Source: Mucilaginibacter lappiensis
GTDB taxonomy: Bacteria; Bacteroidota; Bacteroidia; Sphingobacteriales; Sphingobacteriaceae
DNA length: 64,000 bases
Assembly: GCF_900155965.1 (NCBI RefSeq)
Contig: NZ_FTMG01000003.1
Coordinates: forward strand, 62,001 to 126,000
Direction of reading: 5' to 3'
In this document: positions 1-8,817 of the stretch, in pieces
Position numbering within the stretch: the first letter of the stretch is position 1
How the letters are laid out: every line of letters starts with the position of its first letter
Notes under the pieces: model-generated
Databases searched by the model: none
Told to the model about the DNA's origin: nothing
What the model saw: the letters and a program-made list of their open reading frames with translations, nothing else
Made by a program: the position numbers and the translations under genes

Positions 1-18
1 TTTACTTTAAAAAAAAAT

Positions 19-531
19 TTAATTTTGCTCCTCAAGCAATAATTGCATAAAAAGCAGATCGAGCCAGCGATTAAACTTAAAACCGACCTCTTTAAAGTGC
101 GCAACCTGCCTGAAACCCAATGACTGGTGCAAATGATAACTGATTTGATTTTCGCTGTCGATACCGGCTATTACAGCATGAATACCATTTTTTCGTGCTA
201 TATCAATAAGCGGCCGGAGTAAAAGTTTGCTGATACCTTGTCCTTGAAATACTGGATCTATATAAACAGAATGCTCAACAGTATACCTATAACATGGCCA
301 TATCCTGAAATGCCCATAAGTGCAAAAGCCAGCTATCTTCCCGCCTGTTTCTGCCACCAATACCGGAAAGCCATTATCTATTCTGTCCTGATACCATGCC
401 TGGCGCATTTCTGGCGTATGAGGCCGCTCGCTGTAAACGGCAGTAGTGTTTAATATGGCATCGTTATAGATGTACAGAATGGCAGGTAAATCGGCCTCAT
501 TCGCATTTCTGACATTTATTATACTATTCAT
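19..531 (-). CDS. GNAT family N-acetyltransferase (Pat/Bar-like)
   Basis: The 170-residue protein is a single GNAT domain that would transfer an acetyl group from acetyl-CoA to an amine. The acetyl-CoA pyrophosphate loop is visible at residues 96-101 (QGQGIS), followed by a helix rich in Leu. The order (N-terminal AxxxDLPAILxIYN, the central IAGFCTYG strand, then VEHSVYI and the C-terminal YHLHQSLGF) matches the phosphinothricin/L-amino-acid N-acetyltransferase group. The true substrate cannot be read from sequence; family members acetylate methionine sulfoximine-like compounds or other amino-acid analogues. It stands alone, with a hairpin terminator of the next gene about 10 bases upstream of its start. 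Confidence 0.85.
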   Translation of the reverse strand: MNSIINVRNANEADLPAILYIYNDAILNTTAVYSERPHTPEMRQAWYQDRIDNGFPVLVAETGGKIAGFCTYGHFRIWPCYRYTVEHSVYIDPVFQGQGISKLLLRPLIDIARKNGIHAVIAGIDSENQISYHLHQSLGFRQVAHFKEVGFKFNRWLDLLFMQLLLEEQN

Positions 532-540
532 ATTGATGGT

Positions 541-574
541 AAATTAAAACACCCCTTACTTTACATAAGAGGTG
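541..574 (-). terminator. Hairpin terminator of the cytochrome c gene
   Basis: CACCCCTTA and TAAGAGGTG form a nine-base stem with one wobble or mismatch. On the minus strand the stem is followed by a T-rich tail, downstream of the cytochrome gene stop codon. Confidence 0.6.
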
Positions 575-593
575 CTTTGAATGTTTTCAAGGA

Positions 594-1106
594 TTACCCT
601 TTTTTATCAGGAGTACCGGCTGCTGGCTGGCCGCCTGGCGCTGGTTGACCACCTGGGGGCATGCCTCCCGGACCACCACCGGCAGGTATCACAACCTCTG
701 GATGGGCAGTACCACGATGGCAGGTATTACAGTTGATGCCAGATTGCATGATCATGCCTAATGAATCCTTTTTGGCATGAAAATATTTCTGGTTTATTTT
801 ATTCATCATCTTGTACATGTCACGGGCCATTTCCTTTTCGGGCTTGGCATCACTGGCCCAATCCATCTTTTTGGTTTCCTCATTACGGGCATGACAAAAG
901 TTGCAATGTACCCCTAATGAATGCTCCCACTCTTCCATTACTTTATGAAGATTATCGCCAGAGATGTTTTTAGGTAATACTTTTAAATTTTTAAACCCTT
1001 CATCCTGGGGCTTTTTAGGGGTCATGGACGTCATGGCACCTAATACTACAACAGATAACAATCCAAGTGTAGCTACTATTTTCTTATTAAAAGGCATTAG
1101 TGTCAT
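594..1106 (-). CDS. Di-haem c-type cytochrome (photosynthetic reaction-centre cytochrome c-like)
   Basis: This 170-residue exported protein has two CxxCH haem attachment sites, at residues 68-72 (CNFCH) and 126-130 (CNTCH). The N-terminus (about residues 1-28) is a signal peptide or membrane anchor; Met1 and Met4 are both possible starts. The spacing EEWxxxLGVxCNFCHARN, then a long helix, then GINCNTCHRGxxHP, is typical of the small reaction-centre-cytochrome-like proteins common in non-phototrophic Bacteroidota, where they act as periplasmic electron carriers. The last 30 residues are a Gly/Pro/Gln-rich tail with repeated PGGQPA units. Haem attachment would depend on the Ccm proteins encoded at 54.4-61 kb. 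The physiological electron partner is unknown. Confidence 0.85.
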   Translation of the reverse strand: MTLMPFNKKIVATLGLLSVVVLGAMTSMTPKKPQDEGFKNLKVLPKNISGDNLHKVMEEWEHSLGVHCNFCHARNEETKKMDWASDAKPEKEMARDMYKMMNKINQKYFHAKKDSLGMIMQSGINCNTCHRGTAHPEVVIPAGGGPGGMPPGGQPAPGGQPAAGTPDKKG

Positions 1107-1213
1107 ATTTAAGTCACCGAAAATAACTATTAACTTTTAATGCTACAATACCGGATTCCGTAAAAATGGGTAATTTTTAAGATACAATTTATGGAATCGG
1201 GATTGCAGGGTAC

Positions 1214-1306
1214 AGAGTCAAGAACCGAGAATCAAGAATTAAGATAAAAAACTTCATTTTAATAAACGAACAGCAAAATTCATCTTGATTCTAGGTTCTT
1301 GACTCT
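1214..1306. repeat. Word-repeat inverted repeat
   Basis: The left arm begins AGAGTCAAGAACC and the right arm ends GGTTCTTGACTCT. Within each arm the short word AATCAAGA recurs. It lies between two minus-strand genes and is one of several hairpins in the window built the same way with different words. Confidence 0.75.
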
Positions 1307-1322
1307 CATCGCCTGTCTGCTC

Positions 1323-2186
1323 TTAGCCCGCATTTATAACCGGCCAGATCAGGTAACGGGAAAGAAGCTTTTCGCTGATAACCCAAAGCTTATTGCGCGA
1401 TTCCGTGTCTGTAGCTATAACCGAAGTTTTGGCCACCTTATTTTTGATAAAATAGGCTCCGTTATATTTTTCGAGTTTTGCCGCTGTGGCCAAAAATATA
1501 ATGGTTTCGGCACCTTGTTCGGCGGTTATCATAAACGGACGCGCTAATAGCATCATCATTTTATTCAAGCCTTTTACTGTTGCCCCAAAACCTGTTTTTA
1601 CCAGACCAGGGTGTGCCGAAAATGCCAGGATTCCTTTTTCTCCATACTTTTCGGCCAGCGACTGGGTAAAATAAATATTGAATAGCTTACTCATGCCATA
1701 AGCCTTAAAAGCGCTGTAGAATTGTTCCCATTGCAAGTCATCAAACCGGGGTCTGCTCCATTTATGCGCTTTTGAACTTACATTAATAATCCGGGCCTGT
1801 CCTTTTTGCAGCAATGGCATCAGGCAATGGGTTAATAAAAAATGCCCCAGGTGATTAGTGGCCAATGTCATTTCAAACCCATTCTTACTTAGCTGGCGTT
1901 CTTCAAAAACACCACCGGCATTATTGATGAGGGTATTTATAGCAAATAGTTTTTCTGTTAATTCATCCGCCGCTTCACGTACACTTTGCAAATCGGCCAG
2001 GTCGCAACGCAGCACATATATTTCTTTATTGCCTGTTTTACCTATTATTTGATTTTTAAGTCGCTCGCCTTTGGGTATATTACGCACCAACAAATAAAGC
2101 GCGTGCCCTTGTGCGGCCAATGCCAATGCGGTTTCTTGTCCTATGCCGGATGTTGCACCGGTAATAACGGTTGTTTTTAAAGCCAT
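1323..2186 (-). CDS. Short-chain dehydrogenase/reductase (retinol dehydrogenase-like)
   Basis: A classical SDR of 287 residues that would oxidise or reduce a hydroxyl/keto group with NAD(P). The Rossmann motif TGATSGIGQE lies at residues 9-18, the structural NNAGG motif near residue 88, and the catalytic YGMSK (YxxxK) in the second half, preceded by the INVSSKAH strand that carries the catalytic Ser. The overall pattern (LINNAGGVFEERQLSKNGFEMTLATNHLGHFLLT) is that of the RDH/WWOX-type SDRs. The substrate is not predictable. It stands alone, 145 bases from the FtsX permease gene on the same strand. Confidence 0.88.
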   Translation of the reverse strand: MALKTTVITGATSGIGQETALALAAQGHALYLLVRNIPKGERLKNQIIGKTGNKEIYVLRCDLADLQSVREAADELTEKLFAINTLINNAGGVFEERQLSKNGFEMTLATNHLGHFLLTHCLMPLLQKGQARIINVSSKAHKWSRPRFDDLQWEQFYSAFKAYGMSKLFNIYFTQSLAEKYGEKGILAFSAHPGLVKTGFGATVKGLNKMMMLLARPFMITAEQGAETIIFLATAAKLEKYNGAYFIKNKVAKTSVIATDTESRNKLWVISEKLLSRYLIWPVINAG

Positions 2187-2329
2187 GCCCTGTATCCTCT
2201 AAAAAGAAAACTTTCAGATTGGCAAGATACTTGTTTTTTGGCCCCCTAAAGGGGGAATTTTTTGATTTGCTTCAATACTTTTACAATTTTATTAAAATAT
2301 CCGAATTTACAATCCGGGTTAAGCTTTTG

Positions 2330-4687
2330 TTACTCGCTCCTTAAACTCTTTACCGGGTTTGCCAATGCAGCTTTAACCGATTGAAAACTAATAGTGATAA
2401 AAGCTATTAATATCGCCATTAGTCCTGCCAATACAAATACATACCAGCCGATACTGATACGATAGGCAAAATCTTCGAGCCATTTATTCATGGTGAACCA
2501 GGCAGCCGGAATGGCTATAGCGATAGCAATCAGCACCAGCTTGATAAAATCTTTTGCCAGCAGGCCAATAATTTCGCTAACGCTGGCACCTAATACTTTC
2601 CGAACGCCAATTTCGCGGGTACGTACCTGAGCTGTAAAAGCTGCCAAGCCCAACAATCCTAAGCACGAAATCATGATAGCAATACCCGCAAAATAATTAA
2701 ACAGGGTTCCTTCTCTTTGTTCGCCTTTATAAAGATTGTTAAAAATATCATCCAAAAAAGTATAATCAAAAGGGTATTGCCCGTTGTATTGTTTAAACTG
2801 ATCCTGAGCAGCGTTAATAGCCTTTTGCGCATTACGACCATCCGTTTTGATGTATATTGAATTTAAATCCTGTGTATAATAAAAAATGGCAGGTGAGATC
2901 TTCTCCCGCATAGAAGCAAAATGAAAATCTTTTACCACACCTATTATGGTACCGCTAATTTTCCGCATCCTGAACCTTTTGCCTATCGGGTTTTTCAAAC
3001 CAATTTCCTTAACAGCAGCTTCATTTAAAATAAAGTGGATGGAGTCGGCCACGGCCCCCGTAAAACCAGCACCCTGTACTAATTTCATTTTAAAAAAAGA
3101 CATAAAATCCTTATCAATGGCCATTGGATGAACAATAAACGTTTGGTTTGCCGCCTTACCATCCCAATCAGTATCGCCACTTAAGCCACCAAGGCTTACA
3201 ATGTTGGAGTTGGAGCGGGTAACACCCAATACACCGGGCTGCTTTAAAAGTTCGGCTTTTACGGCATCGTAATGTTTTGCCATATCCCGCATCCAGAAAG
3301 CCAACACGTGACTTTTATCGTACCCTAATTGTTTTGACCGGATATAGTTGAGTTGGCCGGTAATTACTATCGTGCCAATAATGAGTATAACTGAGAAGGT
3401 AAACTGGGTAACCACCAGTATTTTCCGGAAAGTAACATCACCCATCCCGGCAGAAACTTTACCCTTTAATGCTTTAAGCGGTTCAAATGATGAAAGCAGC
3501 AACGCAGGATAGATGCTTGATACGATCAGCGTACCGGATATGGTTGCCAATATAACAATCCATATATGATAATCATTCAGGTTAAATACCAGCTGTTTAC
3601 CCGATAGCTCATTAAATGCAGGCATCAGGGCGTAGATAAGTAAAATGGCCAAACCTGCGGCAATTAAAAACAGCAGGGCGGTTTCTACAATAAATTGCAG
3701 GAATAGATGTGATTTTGCTGCCCCTATAATTTTACGCATGCTGATCTCTTTCGACCGTAACATTGACCGCGCTGTTGAAAGGTTTACATAATTGATACAG
3801 GCTATCACCAATATTAACAGGGCTATAACAATAAATATCCTTACTGTACTTATACCGCCATCGCTGCCATCAAGATGATACAAATGCATTTTTGTTAAGG
3901 GTAGCAATAGATATTCAACATCAGTATCTTCCTTTTTATGGCTGATGTGGATGTTAAACAGCTTGGTTTTTAAACTTTCCGGGGCAATACCCGGATTAAG
4001 CAAAACATAGGTTTCATAGCCAAAATTGCTAAAATCGTTATTTACATCCTTCTCGCCTTCCGCCAGCAGTTTGTTGGTATGGTAGCTCATGGGCATGATG
4101 AGCCCCATATTAAAACTCGAATTATCCGGAAAATCGTTAATAACACCACTTACGGTAAAGTTCGCTTTATCATCTGCTACAATTACCTTTCCAATCGGAT
4201 TTTCATTGCCGAAATACTTTTTGGCTGTTTTTTTGGTAATGACCACTGAATTATCATTGGCAAAAGGCTTAGCCGTATTACCCTGCACCAGTGGAAAATC
4301 GAAAATGGAGAAAAACGACGGATCAGCAAAAACAACGTTCTCGTTACCAAAAACTTTATCCTGGTATCTGAACATCGAAAAAAACTCATTGCCCGTTATA
4401 CGCACCTGATCTTTTACCCCGGTTAATTGCTGCTTAGCCAGTGGCCCCATCGGGGCTACATCTTGCCGCCAAATTTGCCTGCTGGCACCGGTGCCGCCAA
4501 AAATTGCCATCCTGTAAATGTTTGGTGTTTTTTTGTGGAAGCTGTCAAAGCTCAATTCGTTTTGCACCCATAATAATATCAAGATTCCGATAGCCAGGCC
4601 AACAGTTAAACCAACAATATTAATAATGGAGTAGAATTTGTTTTTCAACAAATTACGCCAGGCGGTTTTGAGGTAATTTTTTAACAT
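2330..4687 (-). CDS. FtsX/MacB-type ABC transporter permease
   Basis: The 785-residue protein belongs to the large FtsX-like permease family common in Bacteroidota. It opens with the family signature MLKNYLKTAWRNLLKNKFYS and a first membrane helix at about residues 20-43. A MacB-like periplasmic domain follows, then three helices (FtsX domain 1) with the LxxSKEISMRKIIGA motif, a second periplasmic domain, and a C-terminal FtsX domain with VRTREIGVRKVLGAS. It ends in the conserved ALANPVKSLRSE. These proteins pair with an ATPase in efflux or envelope mechanotransmission; no ATPase is adjacent, so the partner is unknown. A second member of the family lies at the far end of the window. Confidence 0.9.
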   Translation of the reverse strand: MLKNYLKTAWRNLLKNKFYSIINIVGLTVGLAIGILILLWVQNELSFDSFHKKTPNIYRMAIFGGTGASRQIWRQDVAPMGPLAKQQLTGVKDQVRITGNEFFSMFRYQDKVFGNENVVFADPSFFSIFDFPLVQGNTAKPFANDNSVVITKKTAKKYFGNENPIGKVIVADDKANFTVSGVINDFPDNSSFNMGLIMPMSYHTNKLLAEGEKDVNNDFSNFGYETYVLLNPGIAPESLKTKLFNIHISHKKEDTDVEYLLLPLTKMHLYHLDGSDGGISTVRIFIVIALLILVIACINYVNLSTARSMLRSKEISMRKIIGAAKSHLFLQFIVETALLFLIAAGLAILLIYALMPAFNELSGKQLVFNLNDYHIWIVILATISGTLIVSSIYPALLLSSFEPLKALKGKVSAGMGDVTFRKILVVTQFTFSVILIIGTIVITGQLNYIRSKQLGYDKSHVLAFWMRDMAKHYDAVKAELLKQPGVLGVTRSNSNIVSLGGLSGDTDWDGKAANQTFIVHPMAIDKDFMSFFKMKLVQGAGFTGAVADSIHFILNEAAVKEIGLKNPIGKRFRMRKISGTIIGVVKDFHFASMREKISPAIFYYTQDLNSIYIKTDGRNAQKAINAAQDQFKQYNGQYPFDYTFLDDIFNNLYKGEQREGTLFNYFAGIAIMISCLGLLGLAAFTAQVRTREIGVRKVLGASVSEIIGLLAKDFIKLVLIAIAIAIPAAWFTMNKWLEDFAYRISIGWYVFVLAGLMAILIAFITISFQSVKAALANPVKSLRSE

Positions 4688-4911
4688 GATTGGAGCATTT
4701 TAACCAACGTTAGCTAAGATTATGCCATTCATATAAACAATTGACTATTAAATAATTAAGTAAATCATTAAATACCCTCCCGTACGAATACATTATACTA
4801 ATTGTTCGCACGCGGACGGTTTATCCCCCAATGTAGTGAAAAGATTGACATTGGAATGTTCTAAAGAAAACACCACTCCCCCCTTCCGAAAATAAAATAA
4901 AATAAAATAAA

Positions 4912-4958
4912 TTTGGATTACTACGAAATATTCGTAGATTTACGAAACAATCGTAAAT
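4912..4958 (+). promoter_or_regulatory. blaI promoter overlapped by two operator dyads
   Basis: A Bacteroidota-type promoter is visible: TTTG at 4912-4915, a 19-base spacer, then TAGATTTA at 4935-4942, one base from the known TAnnTTTG -7 consensus. Two dyads of the form TACGA-N5-TCGTA overlap it: 4921-4937 within the spacer and 4938-4958 over the -7 box and expected transcript start. This is where a BlaI/MecI repressor would be expected to bind. The dyads are seen in the sequence; the binding is inference. Confidence 0.7.
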
Positions 4959-4961
4959 ACA

Positions 4962-5318
4962 ATGGAGAAATTATCGCAGCAAGAGGAAGAAGCCATGCAG
5001 GCAGTGTGGCAATGCGGCCCAGGTTTTATTAAAGATTTTCTGGATCAGTTATCAGAACCCAAACCTCCTTATACCACCCTGGCATCCACCATCAAGAACC
5101 TGGAGCGTAAAGAGTTTTTAAAAAGTGAAAAAATGGGTAACTCGCTCCGTTACATCCCCATTATTAAAGAAGAGGAATATAAAAAACGCTTTATGAGCGG
5201 TTTTGTGAGCGATTACTTCCAAAACTCCTATAAAGACCTGGTTACGTTTTTCGCCAACGAAAAAAAAATAAGTGCCAGCGATTTGCAGGAGATCATTAAA
5301 CTGATTGAAAAACAATAA
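4962..5318 (+). CDS. BlaI/MecI/CopY family transcriptional repressor
   Basis: This 118-residue protein has the winged-helix fold of BlaI/MecI repressors: an N-terminal LSQQEEEAMQAVWQCG helix, a recognition region KPPYTTLASTIKNLERKEFL, and a C-terminal dimerisation helix (residues about 80-118). In the family, repression is relieved when the partner M56 membrane peptidase is activated. That partner starts 12 bases downstream, so the two form an operon. The gene should be autorepressed through the two dyads just upstream. The signal need not be a beta-lactam; no beta-lactamase is nearby. Confidence 0.92.
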   Translation: MEKLSQQEEEAMQAVWQCGPGFIKDFLDQLSEPKPPYTTLASTIKNLERKEFLKSEKMGNSLRYIPIIKEEEYKKRFMSGFVSDYFQNSYKDLVTFFANEKKISASDLQEIIKLIEKQ

Positions 5319-5329
5319 ACCCTAATACC

Positions 5330-7066
5330 ATGCCAGCATTGTTTGTTTTTTTACTTAAAGTAAATGTTGCCCTGTTGCTATTTTGCGCAGGATATTACCT
5401 GGTGCTCAGACCATTAACTTTTTATACACTAAACCGTATTTACCTGCTCGCAGCCATTATTTTTGCCAGTATATATCCCTGGTTAAATCTTTCGGCTTTT
5501 TTACAGCGGCACGAGGAACTGGCAAAACCCGTACAGCAAGTGGTTATTAATTGGCAGGCACCGGTACAAAGCCTGGTAAAACCATTGAGCCAACCCGATT
5601 ACTGGCGCTGGGCCGAGGTTATTTTTTGGCTGGGAGCATACGTATTGGCACTTAAACTGGTGGTACAGCTATTCTCGCTGTACAGATTATATAAAAGCTC
5701 TAAACCCGCTACTATAAACAATCACCAGGTACGCATTATGGACAAGGATGCGGCACCTTTCTCTTTCTGGCAAAGCATTTTTGTAAACCCTTCAAAACAT
5801 GAACCTGCCGACCTGAAAGCTATATTACTGCATGAGCAGATACACGTGAACGAGTGGCATACCATCGATATATTACTAGCCGAAATAAGCAGCATCTTTT
5901 ACTGGTTTAACCCCGGCATATGGCTGATGAAAAAGGCTATCCGCGAAAATGTAGAGTTTATAACCGATCGTAAAATATTGAATAAGGGTATCGACAGTAG
6001 AACTTATCAGTACAGCCTGGTTTCGGTAAGTTTTAATAACCAGCAGCCCGGTATAGTGAACCATTTTAATATATCAACCATCAAAAAACGCATTATCATG
6101 ATGAACGCTAAAAGATCTTCGAAAATAAACCTTACCCGCTACGCCTTCCTGGTACCCGCGGTAATTACTTTACTGCTTGTATTCAGCATATCAAAGGCTG
6201 ATTTTGCCAAACCTATCCGGGTAAAATTGGCCAATGCGGTTAAACCATTGGAAAACATCATCACTGTTAACGCTTTGCCTAGCCCGGCAGGTAATGCTCC
6301 GCTTCCAAAGCTTAAAAAGCCCGCGCATCCGGCGGCCAAAACACTACCCGTTGCAAAACCGGATACGACTAAGAAAGTACTCATTATCAATAGATATGGC
6401 AATAAGGACTCCGTAATTTGTTATATTAATGGTATAAAAGGCAGTCTTAAAAATATTGATCCTGATAATATAGCCCAGATTACCGTTTTAAAAGGCGCCC
6501 CCTTGCCGGCTTATATTAGTAAAGATGATATAGATGATGCAAAAAAAGTGGGACTGATGCTTGTTGTCACCAAAGATTCACCAGATGGAAAAACACTAGA
6601 AAAATTAAAACAATTAAATGGGGTTGTAGTAACTGATAATAAAATAAAGCCTAATGTAAATTTAACCAGCATTACCGTAAAAACTGATCCAACCAGCTCT
6701 ATTACTACTAGTACTAACATAACTGTTGATACTCCTTTAAAATCGAATATCAAAAACAATATAAAAGCTCATATTATAAAAGTATCGTCAGTTTCAAACG
6801 TATCTGTTGATGGCAAAAACACCTCTTCTCAAAACATTTCGGTTGATAATGACAAAGGCATGCATATCTCTTTTGATAAAGATAAAACTCCGTTGGTTAT
6901 TGTAGATGGCAAGGAAATACCTGCAACTGACATGAAAAATTTAAACCCCAACAATATTGATTCCATGTCTGTTCTTAACGGTGAAGGCGCTACAAAAAAA
7001 TACGGCGACAAAGCAAAAGATGGGGTAATACTAATCAGCACTAAAAGAAGGCCGCTTAAGGATTAA
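5330..7066 (+). CDS. M56 family sensor metallopeptidase (BlaR1-like) with plug-like repeats
   Basis: The protein is 578 residues long. Four membrane segments lie in the first 300 residues, with the zinc-binding HEQIH at residues 168-172 in a cytoplasmic loop, as in BlaR1/MecR1, and a fourth helix near residue 275. There is no penicillin-binding sensor domain. The C-terminal 250 residues are instead Lys/Asp/Ser/Thr-rich and contain two copies of a motif like that of TonB-receptor plugs: NIDPDNIAQITVLKGAP near residue 376, and NLNPNNIDSMSVLNGEGA followed by KYGDKAKDGVILIST near the end. It probably senses an envelope signal and triggers loss of the BlaI repressor encoded 12 bases upstream. The ligand is unknown. 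Confidence 0.88.
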   Translation: MPALFVFLLKVNVALLLFCAGYYLVLRPLTFYTLNRIYLLAAIIFASIYPWLNLSAFLQRHEELAKPVQQVVINWQAPVQSLVKPLSQPDYWRWAEVIFWLGAYVLALKLVVQLFSLYRLYKSSKPATINNHQVRIMDKDAAPFSFWQSIFVNPSKHEPADLKAILLHEQIHVNEWHTIDILLAEISSIFYWFNPGIWLMKKAIRENVEFITDRKILNKGIDSRTYQYSLVSVSFNNQQPGIVNHFNISTIKKRIIMMNAKRSSKINLTRYAFLVPAVITLLLVFSISKADFAKPIRVKLANAVKPLENIITVNALPSPAGNAPLPKLKKPAHPAAKTLPVAKPDTTKKVLIINRYGNKDSVICYINGIKGSLKNIDPDNIAQITVLKGAPLPAYISKDDIDDAKKVGLMLVVTKDSPDGKTLEKLKQLNGVVVTDNKIKPNVNLTSITVKTDPTSSITTSTNITVDTPLKSNIKNNIKAHIIKVSSVSNVSVDGKNTSSQNISVDNDKGMHISFDKDKTPLVIVDGKEIPATDMKNLNPNNIDSMSVLNGEGATKKYGDKAKDGVILISTKRRPLKD

Positions 7067-7113
7067 GGAAACTTTTGTACACTCGGGGCCCTCTGCGAGA
7101 GACCTGAAGGAAC

Positions 7114-7232
7114 AAAAAGTGGGTTTACACTTTTAACCCATTATATGATTAAAAAATTTATAATTATCTTATTTTCAATTAGTTAAATAAATGAAAGCTA
7201 TAAAAAGTGTAAACCATGTAAACCCACTTTTT
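7114..7232. repeat. GTTTACAC palindromic element, copy A
   Basis: This is a 119-base AT-rich element bounded by AAAAAGTGGGTTTACA on the left and its exact complement TGTAAACCCACTTTTT on the right. It has no coding capacity. It lies between two convergent genes and is preceded at 7085-7110 by a CTCTGCGAGAGACC/TGAAGGAAC module that recurs beside copy B and in the 22.2-22.6 kb island. MITE-like or REP-like by shape; no transposase is in the window. Confidence 0.85.
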
Positions 7233-7274
7233 GGGTAACACCATAGCCCTAACGGTCACAATTAATCATATCAA

Positions 7275-8360
7275 CTAACTGGCTTCGGCCAGTTTTTCTG
7301 TTTCAAGCAGGTTAAGCAAGGCTTTTTCGGCCTGGTTGAGCTCGGCTGCTTTCACATCCTTTTCTTCGTCAAGTTCGCTGATGTACTTAAATAAGGTACC
7401 TTCCTCATAGCTTTTGATCACCGAAGGGTGTACGTAATACTTTTTACAAACCGAACGGGTGTTGCCTAAAGTAACGGCCACTTCATCAATTACACTGACG
7501 ATTTTTTTACGGCATTCAGTTACATTTGCAAATTCACCGGCCGCTTTAAAAGCATATAAAGCGCTTACGCTGCCTGCCCAGGTACGGAAGTCTTTGGCCG
7601 TAAAATCTTCGCCGGTAATCTCTTTCAGATAATTGTTAATATCGCCCGAGTCAATGCTGCGGCGTTCACCGGCTTCGTCATAATATTGAAAAAGCTCTTT
7701 CCCTGGAATATCACGGCATTGTTTTACCAGCCGGGCTAGTTTTCTGCTTTGCAGGCTTACCTTATGCTGCACACCTTTTTTCCCCTTAAACTCAAACCTG
7801 ATGGTTGATCCATCAATTTTAATATGCCGGTTTTGCAGGGTGGTTAAACCAAAAGAACCATATAATTTTTGATAGGATTCGTTCCCTATTCTAATGCTGG
7901 TCAGCTCCATGAGGCGCACCACAAGAGCCACCACTTTTTCGTGACCGGGATTGTGGCGGGCCAGGTCTTTATCTACCTGCTCCCGTATAGCGGGCAGGTA
8001 AGAGGCAAAAGTTTGCAGGCGATGATATTTGGATTGATTGCGGATCTGGTTCCAACCAGGATGATAGCGATATTGTTTCCGACCGGCAGCATCTATACCT
8101 GTAAATTGCAGATGGCCGTTTTCATAAGGCGATATCCATACGTTGGTATACGCCGGCGGGATCACCAACCGGGTAAACCTGGTTATTAACTCTTTATCTT
8201 TTACTAATTTGCCTTCGACATCGTAAAAACTCCAGCCCTTACCAGATTTTTTACGGGTATAGCCGGGTGTTGAATCTGATACATATCTCAAACCGACCGC
8301 CTTTGCAGTAATTTTGGGGTCGCGTCCAATTTTTTCCAGTTTTTGCAGCAATCGGTTCAT
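7275..8360 (-). CDS. DNA topoisomerase IB (poxvirus-type)
   Basis: A 361-residue bacterial type IB topoisomerase, which relaxes supercoils by a transient 3'-phosphotyrosine link. The N-terminal domain (residues 1-100) contains LRYVSDSTPGYTRKKSGKGW and the RLVIPPAYTNVWI signature. The catalytic domain shows RIGNESY (first Arg, near 157), FKGKKG (Lys, near 192-195), KDFRTWAGS (second Arg, near 259) and CKKYYVHP (active-site Tyr 308 or 309). All expected catalytic residues are present and the length is normal for the family. It is a single gene bounded by copies of the GTTTACAC repeat on both sides. Confidence 0.92.
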   Translation of the reverse strand: MNRLLQKLEKIGRDPKITAKAVGLRYVSDSTPGYTRKKSGKGWSFYDVEGKLVKDKELITRFTRLVIPPAYTNVWISPYENGHLQFTGIDAAGRKQYRYHPGWNQIRNQSKYHRLQTFASYLPAIREQVDKDLARHNPGHEKVVALVVRLMELTSIRIGNESYQKLYGSFGLTTLQNRHIKIDGSTIRFEFKGKKGVQHKVSLQSRKLARLVKQCRDIPGKELFQYYDEAGERRSIDSGDINNYLKEITGEDFTAKDFRTWAGSVSALYAFKAAGEFANVTECRKKIVSVIDEVAVTLGNTRSVCKKYYVHPSVIKSYEEGTLFKYISELDEEKDVKAAELNQAEKALLNLLETEKLAEAS

Positions 8361-8540
8361 ATGGATGCTACAACAAAACCTATACCATTAGGTTTTGATG
8401 GGTACGGTAAAGACACTGAGATACCCTAATCAGATTATGTCCTCGCAGGGTCTCTCGGAAAGGACCCTGCGTTTGTGTTGACCTGTTCGCTGTTAACCTC
8501 AGGGTCCCTTCCAGGAGACCCTGAGGGGACGTAAAGGGAC

Positions 8541-8659
8541 AAAAAGTGGGTTTACACTTTAAACCCGTTATATGATGATAAAACAATATAATTACCTTAT
8601 TATCAATAAATTAAAATCATGTAAACCATAAAAAGTGTAAACCATGTAAACCCACTTTT
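8541..8659. repeat. GTTTACAC palindromic element, copy B
   Basis: It has the same ends as copy A (AAAAAGTGGGTTTACA / TGTAAACCCACTTTT), about 119 bases apart, with a diverged AT-rich middle. The left end shares with copy A the shortened form GTTTACACTTT, while the right end has the full form AGTGTAAACCATGTAAACCC. Confidence 0.85.
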
Positions 8660-8752
8660 GTAACAAAATGGCCAGTTTGTTCAGGGATAATGCTTAAGTC
8701 CATTAAGTAAGGGAAATTTGCCGAAATTATTTTGAAAAACCTCACTAATAAT

Positions 8753-8775
8753 GATGTTTATATTTTATAAACATC
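8753..8775. promoter_or_regulatory. Operator-like dyad upstream of the aldo/keto reductase
   Basis: GATGTTTAT-ATTTT-ATAAACATC is a perfect nine-base inverted repeat ending 42 bases before the reductase start codon. The position fits a repressor or activator site; the regulator is not identified. Confidence 0.4.
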
Positions 8776-8817
8776 AGATAGTTACTAATTTCACATCACA
8801 AGAAAAACCACCAACTA

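Larger units (their letters stand above)
8361..8817. other. Gene-free stretch with repeat modules
   Basis: This 457-base stretch between two divergent genes holds GC-rich palindromes at 8442-8470 (CTCGCAGGGTCTCTCGG...GACCCTGCG) and 8499-8526 (CTCAGGGTCCCTTCC...GAGACCCTGAG), repeat copy B, and the upstream region of the aldo/keto reductase. A short minus-strand reading frame over the palindromes (8380-8586) is not credible as a gene. Confidence 0.7.

Noticed and set aside
8380-8586. 68-codon minus-strand frame upstream of the aldo/keto reductase
   Set aside because: It lies over GC-rich palindromes and one end of repeat copy B; the product has no plausible fold.
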